From positions 4,440,329 to 4,504,328 of the forward strand of contig WARS01000013.1 in the NCBI GenBank assembly GCA_008933995.1: 64,000 nucleotides of DNA, in the 5' to 3' direction. The notes beneath the pieces were generated by a model. It was not told where the DNA came from. It made no database searches and worked only from the letters and a program-made list of their open reading frames with translations. The DNA is from Datnioides undecimradiatus (Eukaryota > Chordata > Actinopteri > Lobotiformes > Datnioididae). This document shows positions 1-12,672 of this stretch, piece after piece; position 1 is the stretch's first letter; every line of letters starts with the position of its first letter. Both the position numbers and the translations under genes were made by a program.

Positions 1-75
1 AGGTGGATCAGCTGATCGCAGGTGGATCAGCTGATCGCAGGTGGATCAGCTGATCGCAGGTGGATCAGCTGTCGC
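1..75. repeat. 19-bp tandem repeat with palindromic core
   Basis: Three exact copies of AGGTGGATCAGCTGATCGC occupy 1-57. A fourth copy at 58-75 has lost one base. Each unit contains the perfect 12-bp palindrome GATCAGCTGATC, which has an E-box-like CAGCTG at its centre. The array begins at the window edge, so its true length is unknown. Confidence 0.95.
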
Positions 76-2250
76 TTTGATGACTGCACACATGCGCACT
101 GTGTTCAATATACAGAGACGGTGGCAGAGCAGCGGCGTTTTCCCTCTGCAGCTGTTTAACAAACACCTGCAACATGAAGGACAACCTGTGCGCTGTGTCC
201 TGCTCAGAGGCACAAGGCGTGTATATCATACATTCATGAACTGTACCTGCATTTGCTGATATGAACTTGAATTAATTATTAAATATGAATATTATAAGAT
301 GTCTTTTGAACAGTGGATGTGATGATGTATGATGTATAACACAAGAAGGTGCTTCTTGCTAAGTTCTCTTTCTTAAAACTTAATTGTCAAGTTTTATTTA
401 AAATCTAAATAATTTCTAATCCTGTTATGAAATTATGCTTTTTTTTGGAAAATACATGTTTAAATGCAGCTATTTACAAGTGAAACCGATGAGAGCATTG
501 ATTTTTGAAACCAAACAGAAAAGGACCATCATAGCTGAACTGATAAAATCCTTGTGATCCCCACCTGTGGTTGTATGTGTGTGTGCATGGAAGAGAGAGA
601 GTGAGACGGCAATTAGAGCGGAGAGCTGACACAGTGATCATAACAATAAAAGATAAGGACAGTTCTGTGCAGGATATCATCTTTCTGTGTCCGGTCCATT
701 AAGTCTCTGGCTCTCACTCGGCCTTTAGATGACAATGAAACAAACTCTCATTTTTCAAAAGCAAAGATCACTCGGCCTTCATACCATGAGATAATGTTGG
801 ATGTGCTGCTCCCGGTGAGGCCAGCATTGCAGAGCCAGCATCTGCAGACTCGCCCCACACTTTGTGTGTGAAACAACAGGTGCATTCCATTTTTTCTCTC
901 TTAAAGCGCCCCTTCACTTTGTGACTCTTTAATAAAGACAAATGCTGTGGAAATAAATTGACTTTTTATTTTAAAGTCAGTCTTAAGCCCTGAAGCGAGA
1001 AGCACTGACCTGATCACCGACATTGACGACCACTGCATTCAGTTTTCAGATTTTACTGTATCAGTGAGGTAGTGTTCAGTGGTTTTGTTGCTTTTTAACC
1101 TTCAGGCTGCTACGTGAGATGATTAATATGAGCAGAAAGACGAGAAAACCTATTTTAGCTCTTTGGAATCATTTGACCAATGTGGGCCTGGGGAGATTAT
1201 TTAAGTAAAGCCAAGTTCAAAGAGGAAACAACTCATAGGCATCGAGACGGAGGAGGGAGATATAGTGAGATCCCAGGCAACGACGTGTCAGAACCACAGG
1301 TTAATCCTTCACTACGTGCTGTATTTTAGATTATCATATGGTGAATATGAGGATTGTATGAATCTAAACAGTAACTTGTAACTGCAGTTTATGTAATTAA
1401 TGTGGTCGAGTTAAAACTACAATATCTCAGTGAAATGTAGTGGAGCGGGGGGATGAGGCTGTGCTTGTAAATGGAATTTGATTGGGTTTTTTTTGTTTTT
1501 TTTGATCCACTATCAGTGGAATCCCTTGGTGGCTTGCACACATTAAAACAGTGCATATACATGTGTGCTGTAAGAGCACTCCCCTGTCTGCAGGCTGGAG
1601 CCTATGAGATGAATCTTTAAAGAGGGCGTAGTTAAAGTCCGCATCTCATGGCTTTTATGGTATGTGCGACATACAATTCATTAAATCTCTGGTGTTGCAT
1701 AGCTTTCATGGAAATAATCCGTATGTAGCTCGGGATGCTGAAGCTACAGAGAACTGCATCTAAAGCACCACCTCACCAAATCCACTCAGAGTAGATGAAC
1801 GTGGTTTTTCTGAACCTGACTTCCGAGCACTATGAGAATATCGGGCGTGCTGGCCCGGATCAAATCTCCCTCTGAGACTGAATCTGCTTTAAAACATTGA
1901 GTTTTCCCCCTCTGCATCACTGGCTGGCTGCCGCTGGCTTCAGTGAGGCAGCAGCAGCGAATGACACCTGGGAATCAAGTGCGTCCTCCACACTGGCTTC
2001 TTTGATTAATTCTGAATATTAGATGAGCGGAAGACAAAATGCAGAATTGCACAAAGTTTGGGCTGACGGAGCCTTAGTTGCATATGTGAAATAGACTCTT
2101 GAAGTGAAGCAGACAGCTGCGCATGTGCATATGGTCACGGCTGCTCAGTTGAACGCTGTCAAGCTCACTCAAAAGGTGCAAAATTAAGTCAAAGCTACAT
2201 TTCACTGACGTTTCATTCACACCTGCTGTGCGAAATGTAAAGAGTTAAAG
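76..2250. other. Non-coding, probably ndufa4l2 intron 1 or 5' flank
   Basis: I see no convincing exon here. The expected first coding exon of an NDUFA4-type gene is a short Met-initiated segment ending in a basic residue, His and Pro, followed by a GT donor. I could not find it on the + strand, so exon 1 probably lies left of the window. The stretch is ordinary A+T-rich sequence without long repeats. Confidence 0.5.
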
Positions 2251-2260
2251 ATGGCTGTTA

Positions 2261-2353
2261 CTGTTTCCTCCTGTTTCCTCCTGTTTCCTCTCCTCTCCTC
2301 TCCTCTCCTCTCCTCTCCTCTCGTCTTGTCTCCTCTCCTCTCCTCTCCTCCTC
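2261..2353. repeat. Pyrimidine microsatellite (TCCTC)n with CTGTTTCCTC units
   Basis: Three CTGTTTCCTC units are followed by repeated TCCTC pentamers interrupted by TCGTCTTGTC. The tract ends directly at the AG (2354-2355) preceding ndufa4l2 exon 2. It therefore doubles as the polypyrimidine tract of that acceptor. Confidence 0.93.
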
Positions 2354-2355
2354 AG

Positions 2356-2441
2356 TTAATCCCTCAATTTTTCTTCCTGACAGTGGGCATCACAGGGGCA
2401 ACCTTCTATCTGATCCGCCTGGCAAGAGGACCTCATGTCAC
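2356..2441 (+). CDS. ndufa4l2: ndufa4l2 exon encoding the transmembrane segment
   Basis: The 86-bp exon starts in phase 0 and carries 28 codons plus two bases of a split Thr codon. The acceptor is CCTCCTCAG and the donor is GTAAG at 2442. It encodes the single membrane helix and the following Arg-Leu-Ala turn typical of the family. Confidence 0.9.
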
Positions 2442-5400
2442 GTAAGATCCTCATCTATCTAAACTTGCTTTTGTTGTTGTGAGATTTTACGGATCAAAAA
2501 AAAAAAATTATTATCAACTGAATCCAAACCTCGGATGCATGAAGTTGGGTATCATTTGCAAAAGTTTAATACTTTCAGGTTCTGAGCAGGTCTCCTTTTG
2601 CATCTGGGTCCAGGCCGGGAACCCAGATCCTCTGAGCTTAGAGGTGAATACATCTCTTATAGGATCTTTTGTCTCCTCTCACTTGTTCCTATTAGGAGAG
2701 AGCAATGCATAAAACATGCAGGTAGCAGGATTCTCATTTTTGGCAAACACTCTCCATCTCTTTCAGCACAAACACCAGGTTATCAGATGTAACTATCCAA
2801 GTAAATTTTGTGACTCACTTGCCCAAATGCCAGAGAGAAACTTAGTTTAGTTAATGTGTACTCTACGAGCCTATGTGTGTGTGTTCTGTGTTAGAGTAAA
2901 ACGTACCTTTCTTTACATCCAACATCTATCTTCTTTTGCAACTCACTGTGTTTTTCACAAAATGCTGTTCACGTTCTCAGGGCAGAAGGTCTTCAGTAAA
3001 TGTTATTTATGCACACTAAGTTAATCTTTTAGTCCTTTCAGTTCAACTGTTCTGAATTTGGACTTTTAGGGAAACTGAGAATTAAAGCTTTGCCTTTTAT
3101 ATTAAGCGCTCTACGTATCATAGATCATGTTGTCATCTAATTGTCTGTGAGTTTTAACAACAGGTTGCATGTTTATTCCTACTCAGTGCCAATGCCACAG
3201 TCACCAGCATGCTCTGAGCTGCTGTAGTCCACTCTGTAGCTATGGTTGCTCACTCCTTCAGCTCTGCTAAACCAATCAATCACCGCTGGTCGATGTAAAA
3301 TGCATCAGTAACAGTGACACAACGCAGGAATGTCACACCAGACACCAGAGATAAAAACTCGGCGCGCTGTGAAACGCAGAGAGCTTTAGCTGGAGGTAAT
3401 AGGCTTAATCAGCATTGTGTCACTTCATCTGACAAAAGACTGGAATGTGACAGATGTTCATTTATTCACTGAAGTCCTGCTCTGTAGCTTTAAATCTTTA
3501 CAGATGAGTTGTTTCCAGTTTTAGTAATTTGCAAATTAGAGCACACATGTTTTGATACAAACAAACAATTTTGATGAGGGAAGGACATATATTATTATTT
3601 TTGCTGTTAAAAATTTAGTGAATAAACTTGATGTCGTTCATTGATGCACAAAATATGTATAAAACAAAACAAAACCTTATAAGATTTGAAGAGAGATTTG
3701 ATTTGGATTCAATGAGCAGATACTGGTTTCTGCTAAAATGCAGTTGAACCTAATTCGACATATGTGAGTGCGCTGACTTTGACGCTAGCGTAGAATAAAT
3801 CTTTTCATGCTAGCCGGGCATGTTTCATTATAGCAAATGCGATGGCTGTATTAACTTGTCATACCCGAGAAGCTGCAGCAACCACAGTGAACTCAGTGAA
3901 CCCTCCACATACAGTAAATGTGGACTGTTCCTGTCCCACTTCGGGCCACACAGAACGACTTGTTCTGAGGGTCAGTCATAACGGCTGACCTCATCACCAG
4001 CTGGTGATGAGTGCTGTGGTCAGTGGCTTCCTGTCTCTCTCTCTCTCTCCCTGTCTCTCTCTCTCTGTCAGAGACTGTCTAGTGTTTGTTGTAATGGAGA
4101 GAGAGGAGGAGACATGCCCGCTCTGCCATCACTCTCACAGTCTCTTTTGTTTGCGCTTTGGCGGCGTGACGCGCTGCCAGAGGGGGGAGGAGGAGGGATG
4201 GACAGTCACAGTGGAGTGCTGTGAAATCCAGACTTTGGTTAATGAACAGAGGAGCTCTGCCAAGTCACTGGGCTGAGTTCACCTCATCTCATAATCACCT
4301 CTCTTTTTTCCAACTTCTATGTTGTTATCTCATTTTGTCTCTGTCCTTCTGTTCCTCTGTCTTCTCTTTCCTCCTGTTTGTTTGCATCTCGGTCTGTTTC
4401 TCTTCTCTCTTTACTGTCTCTGTTCGGTGTGTTGCCTCCATGCTGCGTGACTTTCTCATCCTCTTGTCTTTTCTCGTTCTCTCTTTATCCTGAATGCCTT
4501 GGCTCTTTCCATATTTGCAGTCTTTGGGACAAGAAGAACAACCCAGAGCCCTGGAGCAAGCTCGACCCGACCTACCAGTACAAGGTAACCACCCCTCTCG
4601 TCACACACTGAAAGACCGCACGCCTGCACACACCAATCATATCTGCCAGCAAACTAATCTAGACACGAATGGCATTGTTTCATTGAGTCACTCTGAAAAT
4701 CTCACATTCATCACCAGCCTTTAAACCCCTCCAAAATAGATTTGGACCAACCAGTGCAAAATAATGTCAGATCAACATGGCTGCTTCCCGGCTTTCTTCA
4801 CATCTGTTCAAACAAAGGAAAACAGTGTCTTTCAAAAACAAATTAAGGCAGATGGAACCAGGAGCTTTCAGTGGTCGATAATAATTTGCCTTACCTCTTG
4901 AACAAGGCCAGAGCCACAGACAAACTAATGAAAATATTAACAACGCTGACCCAAAATAGAGCAGAAAAACAAACCAACTGACAAGTCCCAGATGAGGAGA
5001 TCTGGATGATGTGTTTTTCAGAGAAAAGAGCAGTTTCTGAGGGTTTCAAGGCTGCGTTGCTTGCCAGTGGAATGAAAGTTGCTGCAGACAAAAGGTCAGG
5101 ACACGGCATGTTTAATTCTCGATAGCGAGCCAAAGGTCTCGCATCGAAATTCCACTGAAGTCCAAACAATGATCGTAATGAGGAGGGGGAAGCGGGAAAG
5201 AGGGGAGGGAGGCGAAGGTTTTAATGGCAGACCAATCAAGAAAAATACACGGGGAGAAAATAATCACTGCCAGGGCAAAGACTGGGAGTTTATGGATGGA
5301 GGGCTGTGATATGTATGCAAATTATACGTTTACAGTAACACCATATATAAATACATATATATGCATACAAATACATACATGTGTGTATACATATGCAAAC

Positions 5401-5624
5401 TCAGCCAGACAGAAATCTGTCCGTGTCTATATTTGCACAAGAGGGTAAAAAAAAAAAAAATGTATTCACCCCTGCCTCTTTGTTTTCCACGCGCCCTCCT
5501 AAAGACAGCACTGATGAATTTAATTTAAGCAAAACAGATTTAAATGTATTCCTGCTGCCTTCCACAGTTTGTGGCCATCAACACCGACTACAAGAACCTG
5601 AAGAAAGAGGGCCCTGACTTCTAA
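2356..5624 (+). CDS. ndufa4l2: NDUFA4-like mitochondrial protein, 3' three coding exons (partial gene)
   Basis: The product is a small inner-membrane protein of the NDUFA4 family. NDUFA4 itself is a cytochrome c oxidase subunit, and NDUFA4L2 is known as a hypoxia-induced relative that lowers respiration. Coding exons are 2356-2441, 4521-4584 and 5568-5624. Introns 2442-4520 and 4585-5567 have GT-AG ends and otherwise hold only pyrimidine-rich and A+T-rich sequence. The spliced frame gives 68 residues: a hydrophobic segment from LIPQFFFLTVGITG to YLIRLA, then the family signature WDKKNNPEPWSKL, and a terminus YKNLKKEGPDF. Human family members are 81-87 residues, so about 13-19 N-terminal residues are missing and lie in an exon I could not find. 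The l2 name rests mainly on adjacency to shmt2 and nxph4, as in human; ndufa4 is the alternative. The gene is convergent with shmt2. Confidence 0.88.
4521..4584 (+). CDS. ndufa4l2: ndufa4l2 exon encoding the NNPEPW signature
   Basis: The 64-bp exon lies between TTTGCAG and GTAACC. Its first base completes the Thr codon begun in the preceding exon, and 21 full codons follow, including WDKKNNPEPW and ending QYK. It ends in phase 0. Confidence 0.93.
5568..5624 (+). CDS. ndufa4l2: ndufa4l2 terminal coding exon
   Basis: After the acceptor TTCCACAG, 18 codons encode FVAINTDYKNLKKEGPDF, followed by TAA at 5622-5624. The ending KK-x-x-PDF is diagnostic for the NDUFA4 family. Confidence 0.94.
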   Translation, partial: FVAINTDYKNLKKEGPDF

Positions 5625-5800
5625 AGGTCCTCCAGGCAACTCCAGGGGCACCGAGTTCAGCGCGGCCTCCTGCTGTTGCGTCAGTGATGTGAGACGTCGT
5701 CTCGAACATTTCGCTGAGTCTCACCTTGTGCTCCACGACTGCAGCTCTGTATTAACACTGTAACCCTGTGAGCAAAAACTATTAAAGTTCCCCTGAGACA
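5625..5800 (+). other. ndufa4l2: ndufa4l2 3' UTR
   Basis: Non-coding sequence follows the TAA to just beyond the ATTAAA signal at 5781. The cleavage site is inferred from that signal. At about 175 nt the UTR is short. Confidence 0.6.
5781..5786 (+). terminator. Poly(A) signal ATTAAA of ndufa4l2
   Basis: This is a common poly(A) hexamer variant, 157 bp past the ndufa4l2 stop codon, and the first plausible signal in the 3' flank. Confidence 0.65.
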
Positions 5801-8800
5801 GAAGCTGATTCTCTAGTGCATGATTATACCACGTGGTACACAAGGTACATCACTGGTTCATTCATCATCAAATATTTTATTTTGGGAAGGATATTGGAGA
5901 TCATGGTATTGAATTTTCAGCCCACAGTGGCAATAATTATAATAATGATGAATATTTCTGTTTTGTATTATATAGGACTATAATTTGTAGTCCTCCCTCA
6001 GTGAAGAGGTCAAAATGTAGGGTCTGATACTGAAACCAAGTTTAAAACTGGAAGCCTCTTCAAAGCTACACTGACTTAAATTTTCATATTAGAGTATCAA
6101 ACAGCATATGAAAGGGATCACACGCACTGACAAACCCATAGATCCATCATCCGACTCTGCAGTTCCTCCTCCTTCTGTTTTAGCATCTTTCAGCCCTTTG
6201 TTTTTTTTAATTTTAGGAAAACTGTCTTAGGAAAAACCTGAAGTACCAGTGTGTTCTTGTTTGACTCTGCCAGCCTGCCAGTCAAGTTTCAGTTTTCATC
6301 CACGCCTGTCTAGACACGTTTGATAAATGTAGTGAAGACTGTAAGTTACTTCTGTATTGACAGTTATGTTTCCACTGTATAATTTCCAGAGAGAAACGTG
6401 TTTTGTCACTTTAGACAGTCTTTTCACAGAGGATTGATGTTGACCTCTAAGCATCACAGAACCACAGAGCTGCTGCTGGACTACAAACCCACAGCTATGA
6501 ATGCTGCGGTAACGAAGTTACAAATTCCAAAACGGGGATGCAACACACACACACGTTGAACCTTGCACCACAGAAGATCTCTGCAATCAGTGAAAGTTCA
6601 ATGCAGATTTGTGTCACCAACCAAATGTGAAATATGGTCACAATTCTTCACCGCTGTGTCTGAGTTACAGTGTTGGAAAATGGCTGGAAAAGTGTAGAAA
6701 ATGACCATGTCGCGGTGAAGTTGACCTTGTAAATGTATAAGGATAAAATCTGAGTAAATTAGTTTGTTCATGCAATCAAGACAAAACATCTGTATTTGTC
6801 ACGGTCCCTGTATCATCCAACGTAGCACTACTTTTCGTGATATCTTTGCAAAAGAACTAACATTTGCCTATATCCTGCTTGTACACTATAACTTAAAATC
6901 AATATTTTGTTTGGGGAAATGATACAGAATCGCTCAACATGGTATCTCACAGCAACACCATGCAAATCACAGCTTAAATGAGAATCCACTGCCAAAGTCT
7001 CACAGGGTGCTATAAGAGTAGTTTATTGAAAGTCTCGGCTCAAAGCAGAAAAAGCAGTCGAGGACGCTTCATCCATGTCTGCGCTCTCTCTAACCCCCCC
7101 TGCTGCTAAACTAATGAAAGCCTGTGACATCACCATGCACGCCGTAAACAGCAAAAGTTGTAGTTCACTGTGTTAATGAACTCATCCACAAGCCACCGAA
7201 ATGCAAAATCTTTTGATTTCCACAGGCAAGAAAGCATTATTTACTGAGCTCACCACACCACAAGTCCAGCACTGCTGGGACAAGCAAGTCACGCACGTAC
7301 ACATGCTGAGATATGAAGTTGCAGATGAAGAGGACCAAAATAGAAATCAGTCACAAGAGATGAATATTCGGGTGGGTCATAGAGCTCTTTCAAACCAGTT
7401 TTCAAACCCAGGAAGATGCAGACCAAAGAGACAAATCACTGAACTGTTTGATCGCTGCTTGTCTGTAAAAACCAAAACATTCTTTCACTCAGGTATGGGA
7501 GCAGGAAAATGCCAAGACTCCAAATCAGTAGATTTCTGCAAATGTGCCTCCTGCTGGCATAATTCTCCCATCTCGGAGAGTTCATTGAATGATGAATGTT
7601 TGCACCAGTATCACTGGACACCAGACAACAACATAAAATCCAGCTCTAATGGCACACAAACTGTCTCAATGTCGCACCCCTGGGTTCTCCTAATACACTC
7701 CTTAATAGACAATCTATGTTTCAGACCCTGCATGGGCCCATTTATGTGTGTGTGTGCGTGCTCCTTTTAAACAGCAATATGCCTCCTGCAACAGTGTGGT
7801 GACCTGCCCAGTGGGTATTGTCTGTTGCTGGGTGATGATTTGTGTGTGCGTGTGTGAGTGCATGTGCGTGCGTGCGCGTGTTTGTCAGATGCGCAAAACC
7901 TGCTGACAGGTAATCAGCCGGGCCAAAGCATCACACTGGGGCATAATCACAAGGTCACACATACACAGGCGCACAGAGGGGGGACAGTTATTATCCAACC
8001 TGAACAGCCTCGCTGGTCGTTGTGATTGCATTGCCTCACTGTGTTAGTATCAGGATAAAACTTTAAGGCAGACCAGCAGCTCACCTTCAAACAAGTCACC
8101 AATTAGAAGAGGAATTTTGTCGAATATGGTTGTTTTATTTCATGTTTTTTTTTTTTTAATGCCATTCACGCTCGACACATTTATTTTCCGGTGCTTCAAA
8201 CGTGAGCGTTTTCCAAAACAGACACCTGAACGCACCGTCTCTCTTTAAATGTCTGTTCAGAGCTTTCTTGATCTGATAACGTGCTTGCTTGACTGCTTTT
8301 GGTCATTTTTCCAACCTGTGCTACAGATAGAGTAAAAAAGGACTTCTTACTGCAAACATATGGCGCCAACAATTAGCGACTGTGTCAACAAACCCACGCA
8401 GACCTTTTCCCAAAACAAGCAAACATTAAGGCAGACACGCAGCCTGAATCAGGCCTCAGTAGGCAGCAGAGTGTGATTAAGATCTCAGTTTTACAAACAC
8501 AGGTTGTGTCTGTCATTTTTCTACCTCAGAAGTTGAATTGAGACCGCTTTCTCAACAGACACTCGAGGACTTGTCAGCGAGAGCAAGGGGGGAGGAGGGA
8601 GGGAGATTGAGGAGAGGCCATCTCCTCCTCGATTACATCCTCTCTGACGAGCAAGAGTAGATATTTTTAGATGAGGATTAATTTTAATGGGCGAGATAAG
8701 AAGTGAGTCGTGGGTGGAGGAGGGACGAATAAATAAGTAAATAGGACATGCTGCAAAACAGGAGGCAGCGGTGGCAGCGTCGGGGTAGTGTGGCTGTTGT

Positions 8801-9513
8801 TGCGAGGCCCTGGGCGGATCCACTGATCCAGTGGAGATAGTGAGGCCTTTCATCCTTTAATGTTGTCTCCCAGAGGTGGGACATGAAAATCAAAGAGCAA
8901 ACCAGTGTTTGTCCATAACTCCAAATGGAGCGACCTTTCATAAAGGAGAGGTTGTTAAGTTCGATGGTGCTTTTGTTTCCATTTCCAACAAAATATTCTG
9001 TCCAAGTGGGAAAAGGTCCCTATACTGACCTGATGATGGTTGGTGTGTGTGATATCTACATAATTCTTTGACATGTGGACACCAAGTGGAGCTGTAAAGT
9101 GCCAACTCTGTCAAACTTCTTCTCCACAATGAATAACTAAATTATTACATTATTATAAGTGTTATATTTAATAATACTTCTAAGAGACATCCTGGCTGCC
9201 TGGTGGTTTAAACATCTCAGATACAATTGTAATGTCCCATTTACATGATAGAAAAGGGCAGAAGTGCCCACACTCTAGATTAAAAAGTGAGAAAAACCGA
9301 AAATCCCCATTTCAAGCAAATGTTTGTAGCAAATGCCCAAATGTCCCAATTCTCTCTGTGTGTAACGAAAGTGATTGGAACATGATGGATCATAAGAAAT
9401 GATGCAAACTACTTGAAGGTAAATGCTGTTTTTTTTTTAGACTGGATCTTTTTTTCCCATCATGTTTGCCATCATGCTACTAGTTTTTTTGTTCTCCCAC
9501 AACTCTATGATTT

Positions 9514-9532
9514 ATTATTATTATTATTATTA
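9514..9532. repeat. (ATT)n microsatellite
   Basis: A short run of ATT/TTA triplets. Confidence 0.8.
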
Positions 9533-10651
9533 CAATAATTGTATCTTTATCTTCATACTAATTAGTGGTAATTAATTAATAACTCTGAATCTATGGATTT
9601 TCAAATATAACACTACTACACTTCCGTAACTGACTGCAGGCATTACATCAAAGACGCTGATCATACTGAGAGACGTCTTCACTAAATTATTTCTATTTAT
9701 TGATAAAGCAATGGCAACATTCTACTCTGTTTTTTCTAATTAATTTACAAGTTTGTGATTAAAGTTAAAACACTATTGATTTACCTTGACATTAAATGTT
9801 TCACAGCCAGGGACAGACGCTCCTGCAGCGATTTCAGTTTTGCAGTCCAGCTGCAGGTTTTGAAAATGATTATTTTTCGGACGGGTTAGTCCAGAGAGAA
9901 TTCATAGTGAACTTGAGGCCAAGAGATTCATCTTTGAAGTTGGGTGTCAGCTAGTTAAAAAGGGTACTTTTAGTGTTACTCCAGGATAACAACATGTTTT
10001 ATTTCGTAGCTGTGAAATCAATTCCAAAATGAAATAAAATATGAACTGATACATGTGAACATATCTATCTGAAGAGATGAGTTTAAACACATGTCAGCTG
10101 CGGTAACCATAAGCTGACACGATTTTGCACTCCAGTCTTTGTGTGTTAAGAACACCACAATGTTAGTAACTTTATTCAAACTTTATATAAGAATGCTGAG
10201 GTGACCAACACAGATCACCGAACCCCAACCTAAGAGAGCCACTTGTGAACGCAACCGGAGAGAGAATACTGACAGCACATCGCACCAAAAATATGACAAC
10301 ATACAAAGTAACATCCTGACTGTATGAATTCCTAAATATGCCGGCGGCATGTTTATAATATACTGCATGAGAATAGCTCGCACTGTGTGAGAAGCGGGAC
10401 AAAGAATTATGCTGCATTGGCAGTCTTGTTGCTAGAATCCCTCGTCGCTTCAGGAGCGAAGAGAGTTTCCATCGAGTTGGAGGAGGTGGGAAAAAAAAAC
10501 AGGTTCCAGTTATTGGCTCCCTGCTGTAGGTTACCTGCAGGTGTGACAAAATGTTTGTTTACTAAAGGTAAAGCTAAAAAAAGAAAATCTGTGTATAAAG
10601 GAAGTGTAACTGGCTCTTTCAGACACGTAAGCACAATCTCACAGACTACAT

Positions 10652-10653
<2 letters not shown>

Positions 10654-10682
<29 letters not shown>
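10654..10682. repeat. (AC)n microsatellite
   Basis: An uninterrupted AC/CA dinucleotide run of 29 bp. Confidence 0.97.
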
Positions 10683-10684
<2 letters not shown>

Positions 10685-12633
10685 CTGTCAGATCTGGTTT
10701 CTTCTCCCACATCTGGGACACTGTTGGACAGTTAATTGATGGTGGAAAGATTCCCTTGTCCTCCTTTGTACCTCACCACCTATCCTCTCTGTCAGATACG
10801 ACTTTGCACAAACTAAACCAACTGTACGAACTAAAGGAAACATCAATATTCTTTATTATTTACATAATAGGGAAGCACAGTGCAACATTATGCAATCTGC
10901 AGGATAATGGGCCTTTTTCACAGCAGATATCTGGACTTGTCATAGGAGGCAAAGCAGGCGTAAGTGTCGGTAAGCCTCCACAGTGACAGTGAGGCAGCAT
11001 GTACAACATCAGGACACTGACAATGTAGCAGCTACTGTTCATTACACCCGTTCTTTACTCCTGAGAGGAAAAGCAAAGATATTGGTCTCATTTTGGATTT
11101 AAGAGAACTTCTCTTTTTGACCCGTTTGAGTGTTTGAATGCTCTTAACTTACCTTTCACAAAAATGAAAATAATGGCATGCATCAATTGCATAAGAACTA
11201 TTTCCAGAATGCACTTTGGTTTGGTACCTTAAAGTGAGTGAGAGGTGAAGTGAGTTTAGAGAGAAGAGTTGTATTCTGTGTCAGCTGGGTTGGTGGGGAG
11301 GGGTTCCCACAGCAGATAACTGTAAACTGATGACGCTCAGTGTGTTGAATTAAAATGTGCAGATATACCCTTCCTAACACAACTCTCCCCATTTATAATG
11401 GCCATTTTGAGTGTTACTGCTATAGTTCTCAATGGTCTGTTATGACCTGTATCTTATTGTTGCTAATCTTACATTATTTAATAACCGCTATTTGTCACCA
11501 TTATATTGTAATTGTCACTGTCAGGGGCTGCTAGAAGGACAGACAAATGTCCACACATTTGCTTTACAAAACATGTCTCCTGCACATGAGGATGCAGAAG
11601 TGATCCCAAACACTCAAACAAGCAAGCCGAGCCAGGAGGTGTAGTGATCTTATTTCACTTGTATACCAGCAATTTCTGTCATGCTCATTGCAAAAAGAGA
11701 CAAAGGATGTGCACAATGAAGATGTAACAGTTTTCCAAACGCTTCATTTACCACATCCGCACAGATACACTGGAGCAGGAGTTGTAAAACAGCAGTGGTG
11801 TGTGTTTAACAAAAAGGCTAGTTAGATTGTAAGATTGACATGTGGACAAAGCCTAAATCACCTTGTCAAATCACTCGACTGCATTTTATTTTAACTAATG
11901 TATAACAGCCACGCTATAGCCTTGGTAAACCAACACAGAGGATTTTAATTTGAGCTAATCAGACCTCCTGATGGGACCCTGTGTGCATCAGAACTGTGCT
12001 GATTCTCCCGTTGGCTGATCTGTTTGGACGGTCGAACCTTTCTCTTGTCAATCTTACGAGCGCGAGCAGCCCTCTAATGTCATTCCCGACTCTGCTTTGT
12101 TCCCAGAACAACCAGAAAAAGTGAAAACACCTGTGCGGATGTGCACGACTCTCAGCATTATGATTCTTTCATATTTGTTGAATGTTACAAATTGTATCCA
12201 TTCTTGTATTTTTAGCTTGCTTTACTGTGCAGCGTCTGGCCAGCTGTGTTTACAGCGGATACAGTGAAGTGTTACAGGGCTAAAAGTTGTTTCATTGTTA
12301 TCAGCAGCAGCAGAAGCAGGTGCACTAGTATGGCAGGATTAGGACGGGGATTAGGATTAGAGACAACGCGCGCACACATACACATACGAGTACACGCTGA
12401 AGTGATGCCTCTTACACGACGAGGCACACTCATGTTTCATTAGGGGATAATTACAGAGCATTAGTGTGGCTTGGATGTCTAAATATGATTTGGAACATCA
12501 TTACAGCCAGACAGCTCTGACTATCTATATTTAGATCTTTGCACTATCATATCCACTTCTGCCAGGTTTTATTATGACAGGTATTGAAGGGACAGACCTA
12601 CATTCAAGCAAACTGTATCTACAGATACTGTAG

Positions 12634-12635
<2 letters not shown>

Positions 12636-12668
<33 letters not shown>
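12636..12668. repeat. (AC)n microsatellite
   Basis: An uninterrupted AC/CA run of 33 bp, directly after the near-repeat ACAGATACTGTAGATAC. Confidence 0.97.

Positions 12669-12672
<4 letters not shown>

Noticed and set aside
7201..7770. 189-codon + strand open frame
   Set aside because: No family resemblance, and the end runs into a TG-rich tract. No promoter or poly(A) context supports it.
10387..10986. 199-codon + strand open frame
   Set aside because: It runs through a CA microsatellite (alternating Thr/His), lacks recognisable domains or biased composition, and has no supporting splice signals or neighbours. It is probably chance.
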